Below are positions 5,458-7,080 of a stretch of 7,080 bases of DNA, piece after piece. This DNA comes from Clostridium sp. CAG:411. GTDB taxonomy: Bacteria > Bacillota > Clostridia > Lachnospirales > Lachnospiraceae. The notes under the pieces are model-generated. The model had not been told where the DNA came from. It did no database searches and saw only the letters and a program-made list of their open reading frames with translations. Location: NCBI GenBank assembly GCA_000437275.1, contig FR899735.1, positions 85,843 to 92,922 on the forward strand, read 5' to 3'. A program made the position numbers and the translations under genes. The stretch's first letter is position 1, and each line of letters starts with the position of its first letter.

Positions 5458-7080
5458 ATGGCAGGAAAATTAACACCAATGATGCAGCAGTATATGAATA
5501 CAAAAAACGAATATAAGGATTGTATTCTGTTTTATCGACTGGGAGATTTTTATGAGATGTTCTTTGATGATGCCATAACTGCTGCCAGAGAACTAGAGAT
5601 TACATTAACAGGAAAAGCGTGTGGATTAGAGGAACGAGCACCTATGTGTGGCATCCCTCATCATGCAGTAGACGGCTATCTGACCCGTCTTGTCAGTAAA
5701 GGATATAAAGTTGCCATCTGTGAACAGATGGAAGACCCAAAACAATGCAAAGGGATTGTGAAAAGAGAGGTGGTGCGAATTGTAACCCCTGGAACGAATC
5801 TAAATACACAATCTCTGGAAGACGGAAAAAATAATTACCTTATGGGAATATTTTATATGTCAGATTCTTTTGGAGTTGCTACGGTAGATGTAACAACAGG
5901 AGAATTTTATATGACAGAGGTTGAAAATACCCGAAAATTAATGGATGAAGTAACCAAATTTGCTCCATCTGAGTTAATTTACAATGAAGAACTGGTTATG
6001 ACTGGATTTGATCTGGATGATTTACATAACCGTTTGGGTATGGCAGAATCGGTGCTTGAAAGACGATACTTTGATGAAGAAATGTGTGTGAAGAGTCTGA
6101 AAGAACATTTCCATGTGCAGGCATTAGATGGTTTGGGGCTAAAAGATTATCCAATCGGAACCATTGCTGCGGGTGCAGTGATGCAGTATCTTACAGAAAC
6201 ACAAAAAAATACACTGTCTCATATTACGGGGATTATGCCTTATTCCTCCAATGCATATATGGTTTTAGACAGTTCTACAAGAAGAAATCTAGAATTGGTC
6301 GAGACATTACGAGAAAAGCAAAAACGAGGCTCTTTGTTGTGGGTATTAGATAAGACAAAGACCGCGATGGGTGCCAGATTGTTAAGAAGCATGATTGAAC
6401 AGCCATTAATTGATGTGGATGCCATCGAAGCACGATTGGATGCCATTGAAGAATTGAATCAGGAGGCAATTACCAGAGAAGAATTAAGAGAATACTTAAA
6501 TCCTATCTATGACTTGGAGCGTTTGATTGGTAAGGTATCCTATAAAACGGCAAATCCGAGAGACTTTATTGCGTTTCAGTCCTCTTTGGAAATGATTCCA
6601 CCGATTAAAACACTATTAGCAGATGCCACATGTGCGAAATTGAAGGGAATTTATACAGAACTGGATACATTAGAGGATATATGTTCTCTAATTTCCGATG
6701 CGATTGTAGAAGAACCACCGATTGCTATTAAAGAGGGCGGTATCATCAAAGAAGGCTACAATGAAGAAATTGATAAACTTAGAAGAGCAAAAACAGAAGG
6801 CAAGAGTTGGCTTGCAGAGTTAGAGGAAAGAGAACGCAATGCAACAGGCATTAAAAATCTTCGTGTAAAATATAATAAAGTCTTTGGGTATTACTTGGAA
6901 GTAACAAAGTCTTATCAGGAATTAGTGCCAGATACCTGGACAAGAAAGCAAACTTTGACAAATGCAGAACGTTATACGACACCTGAATTGAAGGAACTGG
7001 AAGATATTATCCTTGGAGCAGAAGACAAGTTGTTTGCGTTGGAATATGAATTGTTTGTAGAAGTACGCGAACATATCGCT
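5458..7080 (+). CDS. mutS: DNA mismatch repair protein MutS, 3'-truncated by window edge
   Basis: The first 541 codons of canonical MutS, open to the last base of the window; full-length bacterial MutS is about 850-880 residues. MutS scans DNA as a dimer, binds mispairs and small loops, and recruits MutL in an ATP-dependent way. Domain I begins MAGKLTPMMQQY and carries the mismatch-reading loop in RLGDFYEMFFDDA, with Phe31 and Glu33 equivalent to E. coli Phe36 and Glu38. It continues with APMCGIPHHAVDGYL, GYKVAICEQMEDP and REVVRIVTPGT. Domain II (connector) spans about 115-245. The core lever domain begins near 255, with SSTRRNLEL, RGSLLWVLDKT and TAMGARLLRSMIEQPL, then NPIYDLERLIGKVSYKTANP. 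The clamp follows with GGIIKEGYNEEIDKLR (427-442), IKNLRVKYNKVFGYYLEVT (465-483) and RYTTPELKELED (505-516). The ATPase domain V and the dimerisation helix-turn-helix lie past the window. No in-frame stop or frameshift was found in all 541 codons. Confidence 0.97.
   Translation, partial: MAGKLTPMMQQYMNTKNEYKDCILFYRLGDFYEMFFDDAITAARELEITLTGKACGLEERAPMCGIPHHAVDGYLTRLVSKGYKVAICEQMEDPKQCKGIVKREVVRIVTPGTNLNTQSLEDGKNNYLMGIFYMSDSFGVATVDVTTGEFYMTEVENTRKLMDEVTKFAPSELIYNEELVMTGFDLDDLHNRLGMAESVLERRYFDEEMCVKSLKEHFHVQALDGLGLKDYPIGTIAAGAVMQYLTETQKNTLSHITGIMPYSSNAYMVLDSSTRRNLELVETLREKQKRGSLLWVLDKTKTAMGARLLRSMIEQPLIDVDAIEARLDAIEELNQEAITREELREYLNPIYDLERLIGKVSYKTANPRDFIAFQSSLEMIPPIKTLLADATCAKLKGIYTELDTLEDICSLISDAIVEEPPIAIKEGGIIKEGYNEEIDKLRRAKTEGKSWLAELEERERNATGIKNLRVKYNKVFGYYLEVTKSYQELVPDTWTRKQTLTNAERYTTPELKELEDIILGAEDKLFALEYELFVEVREHIA

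Noticed and set aside
6084..6353. Open frame of 89 codons inside mutS, + strand
   Set aside because: It lies fully inside the well-conserved mutS frame in another phase and its translation has no recognisable domain.
1..7080. tRNA, rRNA, CRISPR arrays, insertion sequences, riboswitches
   Set aside because: Looked for along the window; no cloverleaf with CCA-type arms, no regularly spaced repeats, no transposase and no recognisable riboswitch core were seen.

Overview
The window reads as a stretch of chromosome from a low-GC, endospore-forming Firmicute, most likely a Clostridia member of the Lachnospiraceae type. Three things support this: an intact spoIVA (endospore formers only), a class B sortase and an SH3/NlpC-P60 wall hydrolase (Gram-positive surface biology), and AT-rich codon use with AGGAGG-type ribosome binding sites. 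The lineage below Firmicutes is inference from protein style, not proof. All genes are on the + strand and nothing points to horizontal transfer: no IS elements, tRNA, rRNA, CRISPR or phage genes are visible.

Layout: (1) 1-660, the 3' part of a class B sortase gene whose start and membrane anchor lie before the window. (2) 661-729, a short spacer with a candidate sigma-E promoter, followed by a complete spoIVA (730-2211), the spore-coat basement-layer ATPase. (3) 2212-2355, a promoter region with a textbook sigma-A promoter (perfect -35, 17-bp spacer, perfect extended -10), a 10-bp inverted repeat with one arm on the -35 and the other beside the Shine-Dalgarno, and a possible 14-codon leader ORF. 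(4) 2356-3567, a secreted SH3 plus NlpC/P60 endopeptidase. (5) 3568-3735, a spacer with an AT-rich stem-loop over the stop codon and a strong intrinsic terminator. (6) 3736-5442, a membrane-anchored MutS-like ATPase, followed after 15 bases by (7) the 5' two-thirds of canonical mutS (5458 to window end).

The window therefore appears to hold three or four transcription units: the end of a surface-protein unit, a sporulation gene in the mother-cell programme, a strongly transcribed wall hydrolase, and a two-gene mutS-type operon. The least understood element is the membrane-anchored MutS-like ATPase. It keeps the MutS ATPase motifs but lacks the mismatch-reading domain, and it sits directly in front of the real mutS. 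The control region of the wall hydrolase is the other place with structure beyond ordinary gene annotation. No clearly new multi-gene system is visible.
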